This document shows, piece after piece, positions 11,587-23,921 of a stretch of 64,000 nucleotides of DNA. The first letter of the stretch is position 1. Each line of letters begins with the position of its first letter. The translations under genes and the position numbers were made by a program. Source of the stretch: Nilaparvata lugens (taxonomy: Eukaryota; Arthropoda; Insecta; Hemiptera; Delphacidae); assembly GCF_014356525.2 (NCBI RefSeq), contig NC_052508.1:54818497-54882496 (forward strand), given 5' to 3'. The notes beneath the pieces are model-generated. The model was not told the origin of the DNA and did no database searches. It worked only from the letters and a program-made list of their open reading frames with translations.

Positions 11587-12190
11587 AATAGAAAGAAAAA
11601 TGAAAATCTCAGTACCCTTTATGAATTATTTAATCACAACATGTTTCGGACATTGATGCCATCTATTTATCTCTTTTCTGTATAGGGCTACTTTTTATAG
11701 AAATAGAAAGAAAAATAAAAATCTAATGTGAATTATTTAATCACAACATGTTTCGGACATTTATGCCATCTATTTATCTCTTTTCTGTATAGGGCTACTT
11801 TTTATAGAAATAGAAAGAAAAATAAAAATCTCAGTACCCTTTATGAATTATCTAATCACAACATGTTGTGATTAAATAATTCAAAAGGGTACTGAGATTT
11901 CTATTTTCCTTTTTATTTCTATAGAAAGTAGCCCTATACAGAAAAGAGATGAATAGATGGCATCAATGTCCGAAACATGTTGTGATTAAATAATTCATAA
12001 AGGGTACTGAGATTTCTATTTTCCTTTTTATTTCTATAGAAAGTAGCCCTATACAGAAAAGAGATGAATAGATGGCATCAATGTCCGAAACATGTTGTGA
12101 TTAGATAATTCATAAAGGGTACTGAGATTTTTCTTTTTCTTTCTATTTCTATAAAAAGTAGCCCTATACAGAAAAGAGATAAATAGATGG
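11587..12190. mobile_element. Palindromic fold-back element made of 3 + 3 units
   Basis: Three head-to-tail units (starts near 11587, 11700, 11808) face three inverted units, with the axis at 11863/11864 in AATCACAACATGTTGTGATT. Each full unit, about 110-115 bp, carries CTCAGTACCCTTTATGAATT, ACATGTTTCGGACAT, GCCATCTATTTATCTC and TATAGGGCTACTTTTTATAG or their complement. A 12-bp direct repeat CACTCTGTATGA flanks the whole at 11575-11586 and 12191-12202, consistent with a target-site duplication. No coding frame is present. Confidence 0.8.
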
Positions 12191-12202
12191 CACTCTGTAT
12201 GA

Positions 12203-14054
12203 GTTTGAATCATTCAGAGAAAAGATGAGGAAATTTTTTCCTTCACTGATTTCAAAGAAATTGAGTTTGCAGAATTTGGAATATGTAAGCGACGAATTGA
12301 TACCTCATTTTCCTTAATTCTGAAACTGATTTGTCATATTGTTACGTTGATGGGAGTCATACTGTGCTTATGGTTATCAGAGTGGGTACAGTTAGTTAGT
12401 TCTTGGACTTGGTCCCAGGTCTTCAGCCAATACTGTGAGGTTCAATCAATAATTAATCAAGTCCGAGCATGTGATAGTGTGGGTGGGTTTTATTTGAAAC
12501 AAGAACGACTAAAGGTGATTTATGGTGCAATTACATTCAGCAAGAGCACTATGTCGACTTGCTCACTGTTACACAATTCGTCCAAAATAGTCAACTGTAC
12601 ACCTGTACAGTTAATTAATACTATTCAATCATTGTACACAGACAATTTTCTGTTAAGGAATTTGGTATAGTCCATTGATTTACTTCACTTACATTATTCT
12701 TGATGAACTGAGGAACATTAGTCTTATGCAGTACCAATCAAAGAAGCATTCTTTAAAAACCATTCCCTGATTGGGTTTCGTGGCATTTAATCAAGGTTAA
12801 AATCTAACAGGATTTTATACATCCTGGCCTCGCTTTACATTACTTTATTCAGGTATCTTACAACTCAAGGCAGTTACGAGGCCGAGAATCGGCAACGCTG
12901 TTCTTCCATCTTTCTCCACTGCCATTAAAACATGAACCTTACTATAGGTCACTATTTATGAACGATTTACGAGAAATAACAAAGTAGAACAATGTTGAAT
13001 TATGAGCTTAGTTGAAAGTTTATTAAAGTGAATGGCTTCTTTGCGATTGACAGCCGGACTATTATATAACAAATCGAACTATTGCGTGAAAAAGGTGTGA
13101 GTGAAGGCGCCAAATGCGAATAATTTATTTGTATGGGCGGTGAGCCATAAGAAATGTGATGGATGGGAGGAGCAGCTGTCGATGACACGCGCAAATGCCA
13201 AAAACCAATTGATTTATATTGAAGAAAATTCGTTCCAAAGTCAAACTATTCTTATAAAACATGCACAGCACCATTCTTCCTTACCACACGGCTCGCTCCT
13301 TTAAATAATGATCCACAAATTCATTGAACCCTTAAGAACTCAACGCAATAGACTTTGAAAACCTAACTGAATTTTCGAGCAGATCAAAATCTGTTATCTT
13401 ACCTTTTTCTTGTTATCTTCCCTACCAGGTAGGGAAAGTATTGCTTTCCGAAAAAATTAAGGTACACAAATTTCTAAATTTCTATGCGTTCCAAGGTCCC
13501 CTGAGCTCCAACGATTTTGATCAAATTCATACCTAATCATTGATAAGGTCATTGATAAGCTCTACCAACTGCCACAAGTCATATCTGTAGAAATTTCACG
13601 AGCTTCGCCTCATCTATGCAAAGTTTGATTTCAGATTCCAAATTATCAGGCTTCAGATACAATTTGAGCAAAAAATTTCAAGTGGAAAAGATTGAACATG
13701 AACATCTCTTCAATTAATGTTCAGTAACATTTTCACCTAAAATTGAAAATAAGCTCGAAATTCGATAAAATGTGATTATTTAATTGCAAACTGTTGGCAA
13801 CTGTTGATTCTATTAGATCATTCACTATATGAAGAGATAGCAGCGTATCCAGCGTTATTGTCCTGTCACCAGCTGGCTCAAATCTTTGAATAGTAGACTT
13901 GAGATGCGCGTGTACACTAGCGCCAGGTGATAAATTTTTATAACGGCAAGGAAAGTTGAGTGAGTGCGCCACACCAGATTTCTTGTGTAGCTGAGAAGTT
14001 GATATTGTGGTAATTATCCATATTGAATGGAAAGACTGAGAAATTGCCAAAAAA
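12203..14054. other. No supported gene; one unrecognised open frame and repeat fragments
   Basis: An open frame at 12350-12670 (plus, 106 codons from its ATG) has a hydrophobic start but no recognisable domain; I do not call it a gene. At 12884-12948 is half of the CTATAGTGAGGTCC MITE family. At 13426-13510 is a fragment of the hairpin-tailed element of 9.2-10.2 kb, in reverse. Confidence 0.5.
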
Positions 14055-14178
14055 CACAGATTTTATTGAAATTTAGAAAGACCGGTTTCGTTTGTTACAT
14101 CATTCTGATAAACTAGAACTTTTTTGACAATGATGTAACAACCTAAACCGGTCTTTCTAAATTTCAATGAAATCTGTG
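14055..14178. mobile_element. Hairpin MITE with ~34-bp inverted arms
   Basis: Left arm starts CACAGATTTTATTGAAATTT and runs through AGAAAGACCGGTTT; the right arm is its complement with only one or two differences. Within the spacer GTTACATCATT and AATGATGTAAC also pair, extending the hairpin. About 124 bp, non-coding. Confidence 0.8.
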
Positions 14179-15725
14179 ATCTTAGTCTTTTAATTTAATC
14201 TGTTTACCCTCTCATTTTTTGATAATTTGTTAAAATTTAAAGTTATTCTTTGTTTTTGAATTTATGAACGTAAACTATTATCATAACATATTTGATAACA
14301 AATATTTTAAAACTCAACATTCACCTACCATTTATCACTTTCAAAATTCCAGCCTACATTTCTTTTTAGGTTATTTCTTTTCATACAGTTCATGCATTCT
14401 CTTTACAAGAAGGTTCTCTTTTTTTAGCGTCCGCTGCAGTAGAAAAAGCCTTATTCGATAGTAACAATCCATTCTATTAACACTTTTGAATAAGCTATGC
14501 TGAAACACAAAATATCATCGAATCATAAAATACTGAATCATCTTCTTATCTCAACGGAAAATCTATTGGATATTTAGAAGCCCAAATACTTAATTCGCTC
14601 TGTAGTCGCCATGATAAGCTTTTGATAACATTAAACAATTTATAATTTATTATCATTCAATTATAAAATAAATAAAAATCCTCAACATATCTAAACATAT
14701 AAATCTTCACACAAAAATCTAAACATATAAATCTTCACTTTTAGATCATCCGCCTGAAGCGTGATGAGAAACGTGGAGATTATCAGGTGCTTTACCGAGA
14801 AATTTCGCTAAAAGTAGGGCCGAGATTCCTTTGTCTCAACAATAATGATGCGGACTCCCTACCACCCAAACATTAGAGGATTTTCGATTCACCATTCTCT
14901 GAGTACACACTTTCTCCGCTGGAGTGCTCTCACTGAATACTGAATGCATTTCTGTTCCCGCTTTCGGACGGGCATTTTTAGTGCAGATTTTGAACGCCCA
15001 GCGGTCTCTCAACAGAAGGATTCAGAAATATAAACAGTTAGGTAGGCACAGGTTCCTGACCAACTGTCTGCACATTTGTAGGTACAATGGAAATTAATCC
15101 GCAGAAATCAGCAGTTGATGATTGTAATGACTACATTACCGACATTAGTGATTTTATACATTACATATTTTGGATGAGTGATTCATAGATCACATACATT
15201 AGGATGAGTGATTTTCTGTTGAACATAAATAATCTCCAAGCACATGTATGGAAAATATCAATTCCAATGATGTAATATCATGCAGATTATTTATCACTCA
15301 ATGACAATGTGGAGAGTGTCGATGACAATGTATTAGCAGGTCTCGCAAGAACCTGATTAAGGTTATTCGTGTTCATTGATTTGATGAAATGATTCTTTTC
15401 CGGATTTTAAAACTGAACTATTTTAAATTCTTCAAAACCATCTATTGCTAGAGATCTTACTAGAAATTACTGAGAAATCTCATGTGTTGAGAGTCTTGTG
15501 AGTTTGAAATTTTATGAATTTTAATTTATTGAGATTCATTCATATTTGAAAAGAACCTACTATTGTAAACTATGATAATAAAACGTGTCAATGTTAATAA
15601 TGATAAGATATCGTAATATAAATCGTGTGAATATGCAATGATAATGGAAAGGATGCCAATAAAAAAAATAAATTCGTATGGCTTTTGTTGGTGGGGAGTT
15701 CCCTTTCGGGAATGTTCCACCGCCT
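14179..15725. other. No gene recognised
   Basis: AT-rich, with a ~28-bp tandem duplication (ATCTAAACATATAAATCTTC) at about 14687-14742. A short open frame at 15526-15720 (minus) overlaps no recognisable domain. Confidence 0.5.
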
Positions 15726-15803
15726 GAATATATAATTTAAGCCGTCAATGGGCCTTACGACTGTCATACTTCAGCCGGGACCGACAGTTTAACGTGCCCA
15801 TCC
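15726..15803. repeat. Conserved interspersed repeat fragment, copy A
   Basis: Shares about 75 bp with 50046-50120: AAGCC, CAATGG, ACGACTGT, CAGCCGGGACCGA and AGTTTAACGTGC in the same order. Its GC content is above the background. Probably a relic of an interspersed transposon; I cannot name the family. Confidence 0.65.
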
Positions 15804-16089
15804 GATAACACGGGAGGATGCCAATGATAATCAGAGATAAATTTATCTACTATAATCAAAGTTGATTATGAACTGATGAAGATTGAATTCGAATATAACG
15901 ATCCATGTCCGATTTGATCTTGCCATTCTTATATACAATGATATAATTATAGTCTATATATACCTGATCTAGGTGCTTGGAAAACACAATAGCAGCTAGG
16001 CTATAAACTCTCCTGTATCATGTAATTGAACACCATCCTCGACAATAACAGTAATAGTATTAGCAAATCGAGTGAAATGATAAATTATA

Positions 16090-16245
16090 AGTAGCACAAT
16101 TTATTGGAAAATTGAAAGAATTTAGAAAAAAATGAATGGAATTGAAAAATCATCACAAATAACAACTAGTAGTAGCAGAATTGATTGGAAAACTGGAAGA
16201 ATTTAAAAAAATGGAATTGGAAAATTATCACAAATAACAACTAGA
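16090..16245 (+). repeat. ~80-bp tandem duplication
   Basis: Two diverged adjacent units, each with GTAGCA, TTGGAAAA, GAAGAATTTA or a variant, GGAATTG and CACAAATAACAACTAG. AT-rich and non-coding. Confidence 0.75.
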
Positions 16246-17019
16246 AGAAACACAGGGAGGAATGTGGGGAAAAATTAATTTTATTGGTTGAAATCTCGAG
16301 AATGATTCTCAATCTGTAGGTCTGTTAGTGACAAAGGAATGAATAGCACAAAAATATTGAGTACGTTTGTGACTTCTGAAATGTTATACTTGAGGAGAGA
16401 TTTCAAAAAAGTTTTTTTTTGAAGCTAACTCTCTTGATAATTCACGGCCTATCACTCTTCTCACTATCAAACATTCCCTGACACGAACAACTTGTGAACA
16501 GATTTCACTTTACAGAAAAAACTTCTTTCCCAGGAAAGTTTCGAATGCTTTCCCAGAAACTTTGCTTCGAAAAAAGAATAATGTCTTAAGGAAATGAAGA
16601 CTGAAAATTCAGAGCTCGTCTCTAAGGTAAGAAATACTGTGCGAAAAAACTGGAACCTTCTCAGATAAAGTTCAAGAATACCTCTTGTGATCTTTAAAAA
16701 GGGATGAAATACAGCAGGTGCATTGATAGATCAATCTTGCTTTTGGTCCTCCGAATATTTTATCGTGCTGATTGGTTAACCTCCCAAATTTTCTTCCAAG
16801 TACCGGTATTTTATATTGAACCTTAAGCCAAAAATGGTCTATTCATTTTTCTCCGAATTCATCTAATTTTTAAAATAGTTTTGAGTTATTATTACTCACT
16901 ATTGGAGTAATATGAGTATAAGTGATAAGGAAAGAGAGTGGGAGAGAAATACCCACAGTATTTAGTGGGTATTCTCCCACTTTCCCTAAACGTAGGTTAT
17001 ATTTTTGGGTCTATTTGTT

Positions 17020-17165
17020 AATCTATAAGAACACTTTACTTGGGCTACTTTTGTACAAATTAATAAAAACAATATAAAAACTTGTAGTACCCTTTATTCT
17101 TAAAAGCTTTAAAATATTTCAAAGACTAAATTCGACCATAACTTAGGTCATTTTGAAAATAGTTT
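17020..17165 (-). repeat. Diverged unit of the GGGTACT palindrome family
   Basis: Carries GGGCTACTTTTGTA, TTGTAGTACCCTTTATTC, TAAAATATTTC and GGTCATTTTGAAAAT, the same order as in the units at 10.3 and 10.8 kb, read in reverse. Confidence 0.5.
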
Positions 17166-17177
17166 CATATTGTTTTT

Positions 17178-17294
17178 TACTTTCCTTGCCCTATTACCAT
17201 AGGTAAGGAAAGTATTGCTCTCCAAAAAAAATTAAGGTACCCTAATTTCAAGTTTTCTATACGTTCAAGGTCCCCTGAGTCCAAAAACATGATT
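17178..17294 (-). mobile_element. Tail of the hairpin-ended element (reverse copy of 10.1-10.2 kb)
   Basis: Starts with the hairpin (CTTTCCTTGCCCTA pairing with a TAGGTAAGGAAAG arm) followed by AGTATTGCT, TTAAGGTACCCTAATTTCAA and AAGGTCCCCTGAGTCC. It stops where the (AC)n tract begins in the longer copy, so this is a 3'-truncated or tail-only copy. Confidence 0.7.
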
Positions 17295-17315
17295 TTATTA
17301 ATTTGTTAATCTATC

Positions 17316-17411
17316 TATGATATAATAAACAAAAGGATTGGCTTGACGGAATAGGAAATACACAAATGACGCATCATCCCGTCTGAACAACTCAACTGAT
17401 CAATTTGGTGT
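17316..17411 (+). mobile_element. Helitron-like family, 5' fragment
   Basis: Matches the first half of the element at 4937-5163: TATAATAAA, AGGATTGGCTTG, GGAAATACACAAATGACGC, ATCATCCCGTCTGAACAACT. The hairpin and CTAG end are missing. Confidence 0.55.
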
Positions 17412-17849
17412 ATCAGAAATCACAATCACTTTTTTATAATTCTTTTATTGTATTGCATCGGATTAAAAATATAGTGAAAAAGGAGCGAAATATAAGTCTT
17501 GATAATTGTACCAATAATAGTGAAAATCAATCAATCAATACACGTTTACTGGGCGAGATTTAGCAATTTGGGGCTTCTAAGCCCAATATTTTTTCACGCC
17601 GCGACTCTAGTTTGAGTTACTCTCTTAAAACATGTTTTCAAAATTATGTTAATTTAATTGTTGAATACCATATATCACGATATGGCTTCATTAATATTGT
17701 AAGAGAAGATGGGTTTGTTTATTTCGAGATTTTCAGAGGAAATTAATTATAGCACAGAAAGCTAGAACTAAATAGAGATACGAAAGATATGGGAGAATCA
17801 TTTATTTTATTTACACAATCACAACATCAAATCAATTGGGAGCTCTTAT

Positions 17850-17975
17850 AGAAGCCACGCCCCCTATTCAACGAGTAGTCTCATTGGACGATCACTTTCT
17901 CAAGCTGCTTGCTTCCTATTGGTAGTGAGTTGTGAAGGTAGAATGGCGACTGACCAATCAGATAGCTCCTTGGTT
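17850..17975 (+). repeat. CCAAT-rich interspersed repeat, copy A
   Basis: Homologous to the reverse complement of 45168-45312: GCC(A/T)CGCCCC, CAACGA, CAGTCTC-like, GCTGCTTGCTTCCTATTGGT and GACTGACCAATCAGA in order. It has several CCAAT or ATTGG boxes. It could be an old transposon or part of a promoter-bearing one. Confidence 0.6.
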
Positions 17976-20130
17976 ATTGAGGCATATAGCCTACTACTAA
18001 TTCATCTACTATTACTGTAAATTGTCCTGAGAGTTTATTCAGCTGTAGAAATACAATAAATGGATTGATTATTTTTTTCTAAGAACGTCTGATCTAGAAA
18101 ATTTTTAATTCGATCCAAAGGGTCAGGTGGAAGGCGGGGCTCAGAGTTGAGAGAGTTTCTTCCACCAATAATATTTATCTTTTATTTTTTTTAATAATTT
18201 AATTAGATTTTCCAACGAGTGATTGTTAGGTATAAATGTTATGAAATTTCTCATTAAAACTTCTATCTAAATCATGAAAAGAGACACAAATTCAATATTG
18301 AATATGTTGCTAATCCAAATAATAATATGTTGATTTATGACTATTCATTTTTATTTCTAGTAGGCTCCCTGTGGTCCTGCACCCCCTGGGAGCTTGCCAG
18401 GCCTACCGGGCTCAAAAGGGAATCCAGCCCTGGAGATAGTATGGGAATTCATTAAAATATTTCATTCATAATTATACATCTCTTTCAGAGCCGGTTCAAG
18501 ATGGACTTCTGTGTTTTGATGGATATTATAGAGTTCAATATAAATGCAATCGCTTTATAATTGCAAAATTAAAGAATATGTTTAATTGGAATGAGCATTG
18601 GGAAATTCTTCTACAGTCAGATCAAAAAGCTTGACAATTTTTCTAGATTAAAAGAAATGAGTTTCCAGTTTAATTTCTTCAAGTAATCATCTCACTGATA
18701 TTAAATTCGTGAGGAGATAGAAACAACCTTTTTGCAATTTATAATGAATATCATATTCTTTCATCTTCGAATCATCCTAATTTCTGAAAGAAACGAAATA
18801 TTCATTATATTGTGACAGTGGCAGCTAACGTCTTCACTTTTTCAATGGAACAAACGCTTCTATTCACGGTTTCCTCTGTGACTTCCGCAAGAGTAATCTT
18901 CACCGTCCGATTCATCTCATAAGATGTCGAAATGAATCCAGTGGGAGAGACTCCAGTTTTCAAGCAGTGGTTCTGTTTAACGAACGAAGTCTCAGACGCG
19001 CAAAACATCAAATTAAATCATCACCTACGGATGGAACACTTAAAACGGTCAGACTGAGTCTTGTAAGCGCTCATCGTGAATTCAACAGAGTGACATCTTA
19101 TCATCATTTCTATGAGTTCAAAAGTAATGAGAAATTTAACCTGAAAATAACGTCTGAAACATCTCTGTGTTAAAAACATGAGTTACCAGTATAAATTTCT
19201 GCTGAAACTCATAACATCTTGTTTCAAGAGTCATTCGAGTGAGTTTTGCACACCTTGTGGAATCTGGAATCTCATTGCTTCATTCAAAACAATCATGGGA
19301 TTGGAACTGGGTGAGACTGTAACAGTCATGGAAAGGTGAATTGAGGAAAAAATAGTTGCTGCTATTGTTGGCAACCGGTCATGTAAATACAATCAAAGTT
19401 GATAGTAGGTGTTCTGTCTTTGTTTTTTGAAACAATATTGACAAGTATTCTGCTCAGAAATAGCCGCAGTTCCAAGTTGCTCATAGTAGAATGATTCAAG
19501 TATTCGAAATTCATTCATCTATTGTTAGATAGTAGCGGAATATTAGAAGATATCAATAATAAAAAATCTTCTTGAAAAATGTTCTTAGTGGGATGAAACT
19601 CATGTTACTAAAATATGTTGCCTAACCTGATAAGAATTTACAATATTCATATAGTGGAGAGAATAATTTCAAATTCGATTTCTTCACATTCGAATTATAA
19701 AACTCAATAGAAGAAGTTTCAAAACGTTGGGAGTTACAGGTTAGCTGATAATGAGTTTACTGTGTCCAAACACGGTATCTGATCGAATGATTTCCTTGAT
19801 GAGAGGGATTTCTAGATCTGGTATTACAATTTAAAAATTTATTTGATTCCCTCCAATAATTGAATTCTTCCTATCCGATTCATCCAGTACCATTTCAATG
19901 TATCAGTTGGGGAAATCGGATCTCACACGTGCTGGAAATAATTGAATTGGATGTCAAAGGAAAGAAAATATTCGGACTTGTTTGTATGGTAGGTTTTATG
20001 AAGAGCAGGGGGCTGTTGAATAAGGTATCGATGAACAATTAATTCATTGTAAGTTCAAAGGTGACAGCTGAGTCCACGGAATCGATCAAATTGGTTCAAC
20101 GGATAATCTATTTGAAGTTTTGCTTTGGAG
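17976..20130. other. No gene recognised
   Basis: AT-rich with brief open frames only (for example 18805-19011 minus and 18967-19173 plus, which overlap head to head). No transposon ends or RNA genes seen. A GC-richer patch at about 18360-18430 is unexplained. Confidence 0.5.
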
Positions 20131-20174
20131 TCCCTTTACTGTATCTTTGAACTCCCTTTACTGTATCTTTGAAC
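20131..20174 (+). repeat. 22-bp perfect tandem duplication
   Basis: Two identical adjacent units starting TCCCTTTACTGTATC and ending TTTGAAC. Confidence 0.9.
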
Positions 20175-21571
20175 TAGTCTAATAACTTCAGTCCGTTATG
20201 TGTCAGTGAATATTCTACAACGGATTACAGCCTTTTTTCACTGATACAGCTTCAACAGGTTGATGAGGACTTCATGCGAAATGCAATACATTATCACAAA
20301 TTAGGAGAAAATTCACTTTCATCAGAGCAAAATCCAATGACTTGTTGCTCCGAAAATTCAAGGGATTGAAGTATTTCTGAGAATTATAGTTGGGTGAGGA
20401 AATAGAATCGAACAAAAGTTATTGAGTTAAAAATTCTAAGCTTTGGCTCTATCTAAACAAGAACGTTCTTCCTTCCAGATTTTCTCATGTATCTTATAGG
20501 AATAACTGTATATGTTCGTGTTCAACGGACACGGGATGGTTAAGGCAACTTATAAATAAAGTATGAGATGTGATGATGAAAAATTATAAGATGCTGGTAT
20601 CGTTTTTTATGGGGGAATTACAGAGAAATTAAGTAAAGTTTGAAGTACCAAACGATGAACTAACCAGACCATCCATAAACATGACTAATTTAATGTGTGA
20701 CAAGCCTTTGTCTGTGTCTGAAGCTGAAAAACGCTGATTTTGAAACGTTTTCAGTCGAGAGAATTCGTTGTATTGTTAAAAAATGACTTCTTCACCAAGT
20801 TGTCAGTAACATGACTCGAATATCAACATCTACTGTCTAGATGGTGTACTTCTCAACAGTCCGAGACATTGTGGAGAACCATTTTTCGACAGTTACTTCA
20901 TGCATACAGTGAGAACCCTCGAAAATAGAAAATTCCTGGTCTCAGGTTTGTCTGAAAACCGTCATATTTCAATTGAATTATATAAAGAAAGGATGGAGTT
21001 GTTCAACAAAATTTAGTTCAGTTACCTGCATTGCTAAAAGTGAGAATTATGGTTAATCCAATTCTACACTTTTTTACATGAACTTAATCATACTCATAGA
21101 GGTTCATGTCGAGAGTAAAAACGCAACCACATTGACAATGCATTCATTGTCAACCTGAAAAAAGTAGATGATTTCAAAACATAACTTACTCAACGTCATT
21201 ATTTGATCTTGGAGATATTTCAATTGTTATTCATACAATAATTATTTATGAATATCGAGAGCATCTTGGCTTTCATGAAGACTTGATTACCCTATCTCAA
21301 CATCGAATTCATGATTCAATTTCATAAATCGAAATATGCATAATATACAGTACAATACTGTATTCTTAGCATTTTTCACTCTCAGTATTTTGGAATCGGT
21401 AATACTTTATTATTTTTTTTTTTTTTTGAAATATGATCAAGCTTGATGGATCAAGCCGTATTCGAGAAGAACCTTTCAAAGAGATTATGAGTATTCATTC
21501 TATGAGAATATATTTTGTCATTTGAGATCATCCAAGACTCGTCAATCTCTTTAATTTTGGGTACGAAATTA
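20175..21571. other. No gene recognised
   Basis: AT-rich, without long open frames. A run of T lies at about 21410-21427. Confidence 0.5.
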
Positions 21572-21780
21572 TAGTTAGGAAAGTTACACACACATCGATT
21601 CTTTGTCGTCCTTATAAATCCTATTAAATTAAACAGATGATATCAAACAGATTATGTTTGTCAAGTTCCGTTTCAAATCAAATCTAATCGAATCATTTAT
21701 TTCGCCGTTTGATCTAATAGAATTCAAAAGGACGGCAAAAAATCGTACGTTCAAAAATCGATGTGTGTGTAACTAACTTA
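21572..21780. mobile_element. Terminal-inverted-repeat MITE, ~209 bp
   Basis: Left end AGTTAGGAAAGTTACACACA then CATCGATT; the right end is the complement of AAGTTAGTTACACACACATC then GATT. Further in, GTCCTTATAAATCCTATTA pairs imperfectly with the complement of GTCCTTTTGAATTCTATTAG. Non-coding. Confidence 0.72.
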
Positions 21781-22037
21781 AGAGTGCGTTCAGCATGCAG
21801 AGTATGAAGAGCTATTTGTGAAGATTTCTTGCCCTAATATTGAGTTGTAATATTAGAGATGTATGTAGTTGTCGCTTTCACCTTGTCTGTAACCTAATTC
21901 TAGATTTGTGATTTGACTGGATATTCATTTATTAGGATATCACTCATAATTCTGATCTCATTCAAAATGGAAGGAGGACATTCCGAGTGCTAGGCAACAT
22001 TTTCTAGCAGTTCTTCAATCAATCATATCATTGCTTT

Positions 22038-22526
22038 TCCATGAAGAGATTTGATTAGGAGGTTGATGAGAAGTTATAATAAACTCATTCATTTACTAAA
22101 ATGTCGAAAGGAGTTTCAACATGATTAAATAATATCAAAGATTAACGATAGCGTAAGTAGATATCCCATGGTATAGGGCGTTTATGTCGCTACTTTTACT
22201 GTTATCTCAAGCCGATTACTGTCGATTATTGTAGATTTTTACTGTTTTGGCCGGGTAAGATTGTATGAACGGCACAATATGAGAGACTGCCAGCGTCACA
22301 TAGCTTTATGGGAAAGAACTACGTGTAGGCTACTATCGGCTTAAGATAACAGAAAAAGTTACGACATAAACACCCTATACCATGGGATATCTACTTACGC
22401 TATTGTTAATCTTTGATATTTTTTAATCATGTTGAAACTCCTTTTGACATTCTAGCAAATGAATGAGCTTATTATAACCTCTTCTTATAACTTCTCATCA
22501 ACCTCCCAATCAAATATCTTCATGGA
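22038..22526. mobile_element. Long-inverted-repeat element (489 bp) around a MITE family 1 core
   Basis: The arms run inward about 200 nt: left TCCATGAAGAGATTTGATTA, right the complement ending TCTTCATGGA. They include GTTGATGAGAAGTTATAA, GAGTTTCAACATGATTAAA, and the family 1 block TAGCGTAAGTAGATATCCCA with CCTATACCATGGGATATCTA. The right arm has a short extra CTTCTTATAAC-type duplication. The core equals the interior of the element at 59006-59283, but the outer ~110 nt on each side is unique to this copy. A separate family 1 right end (GCTATTGTTTCTCTATG) follows at 22541-22558. Confidence 0.75.
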
Positions 22527-22615
22527 TATCAGATCTACTTATGCTATTGTTTCTCTATGATAATATCCAGTGATGTCAAAAGTCCAGTTGCTAAGATAGA
22601 AGCTGCTGAGTTTTC

Positions 22616-22694
22616 GAGAAAATTAATCCTTAAAATGTGGATGAATGAAGTCGTGGAGAAAATTATCCTAGAGATGTGGATGAATGAAGTCGTT
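22616..22694 (+). repeat. ~39-bp tandem duplication
   Basis: Two adjacent units share GAGAAAATTA, ATGTGGATGAATGAAGTCGT. The repetition explains the internal peptide repeat of the open frame at 22557-22754, which I do not consider a gene. Confidence 0.8.
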
Positions 22695-22879
22695 ATCTTC
22701 ACTCCTCACATTCTCTTAAGAAACCAATCTGAGGATTGTCTTCGGAGGAAGTAGCTGCTCAGAGAGTACTTGAGCTGCTCTATACGTTCCACTGAAAATC
22801 AAATGTGTAGCGAAGATTACTTGAGTCTACTCACGTTTTTCAAATGAAATTCCGAGCTATTATCATGAGCCGAATCTGC

Positions 22880-23075
22880 TATGAGGGCAGATTTCATTAT
22901 CAGCCAAGCGCACGGCTCAAACGGTGGAAGCTACAGCAGAGGTCGCCCCGTCGACATCCGTCCCCGGAAAATTGGACATTCTGACACTGTCATTGTTTTT
23001 GCACATGTCAGCCTCGCACACGTCCGTGCTCCTAGTTGGCGTCAGCATCACTCTTCGCAACGCCTGAAATCAAAT
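22880..23075. other. GC-richer patch without a recognised gene
   Basis: Markedly more GC and CpG than its surroundings (GGTCGCCCCGTCGACATCCG and similar). An open frame of about 65 codons crosses it on the plus strand but resembles nothing I know. It could be a transposon relic, an exon or a regulatory patch. Confidence 0.35.
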
Positions 23076-23387
23076 TAACATTTCTACAACTCTCACTCTC
23101 ACAATACTCGACAATAATTGTTAATTGATTAACATTTCCAGTGAAGATGGAAGGAGATTAGATTTTATTCATTCGTTCATCCATCAGTCCTACCCTATAT
23201 TGAGGACCACGTTATTTAGTTATGGTGCAAGTATTTCCTTAACATTGGCGCTATCCTTCTTTATTATTGGAAAATATATTTTCTAGTCGAATAAAATATA
23301 ATTTATCATTTTGAACACGTATGAACAGTTAATATCACATCAATAAACACCGATATCAGCTCTCCTCTATAAAAAGGCAGTGGCAAG

Positions 23388-23453
23388 TCAGAGAATCGGC
23401 CACGTTCTCTTATCTTTCTCCACTGCCATCATAACGTGGACCTCACTATAGTA
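23388..23453 (-). mobile_element. Half copy of the CTATAGTGAGGTCC MITE family
   Basis: On the minus strand starts CTATAGTGAGGTCCACGTTA and continues ATGGCAGTGGAGAAAGATAA, then reaches CGATTCTC. It corresponds to one half of the element at 37841-38061; another half lies at 12884-12948. Confidence 0.65.
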
Positions 23454-23921
23454 GTTTTTTGAAAGCTGGGTGACTCATCTGTATTTATCTAAAATGAACC
23501 AAATGAGATTATCTAATTACAGTAGTATAAATCTACAAGCTCAACATGAGTAACTAGATAAGGAAACGTTTGCTCGATAGGGATGATGCCGTAGCCCGTG
23601 GACAATGGGAGGAGGTATGCAATTTTTGTTCCAGGTGATTCCGAAGTACATTTTTGAGTTCAATACAAATTATTTAATAGGCTGAATGAATAAATGGGAA
23701 GGATAGTATGGGAAGGATGGGGAGTATATATAAAGAAAAACAAATATTATCACCTTCAAAGTTGAAACCTTTAGAGGAAGAAGAATGAAAAGAAAAAAGA
23801 AACGAAAGGCATTTTGAAGTGGGTATGAAGCAAGAGGAATGGAAGCACATTGTTATCAAATTACTTCTGAGAGACACGAAATTTCTATTGTAACTCTTCT
23901 TCATTCAAAATAGTGAATTTG

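Noticed and set aside
12350..12670. 106-codon frame with a hydrophobic N-terminus
   Set aside because: No recognised domain, no splice context, no supporting neighbour; length is not exceptional for chance in 64 kb.
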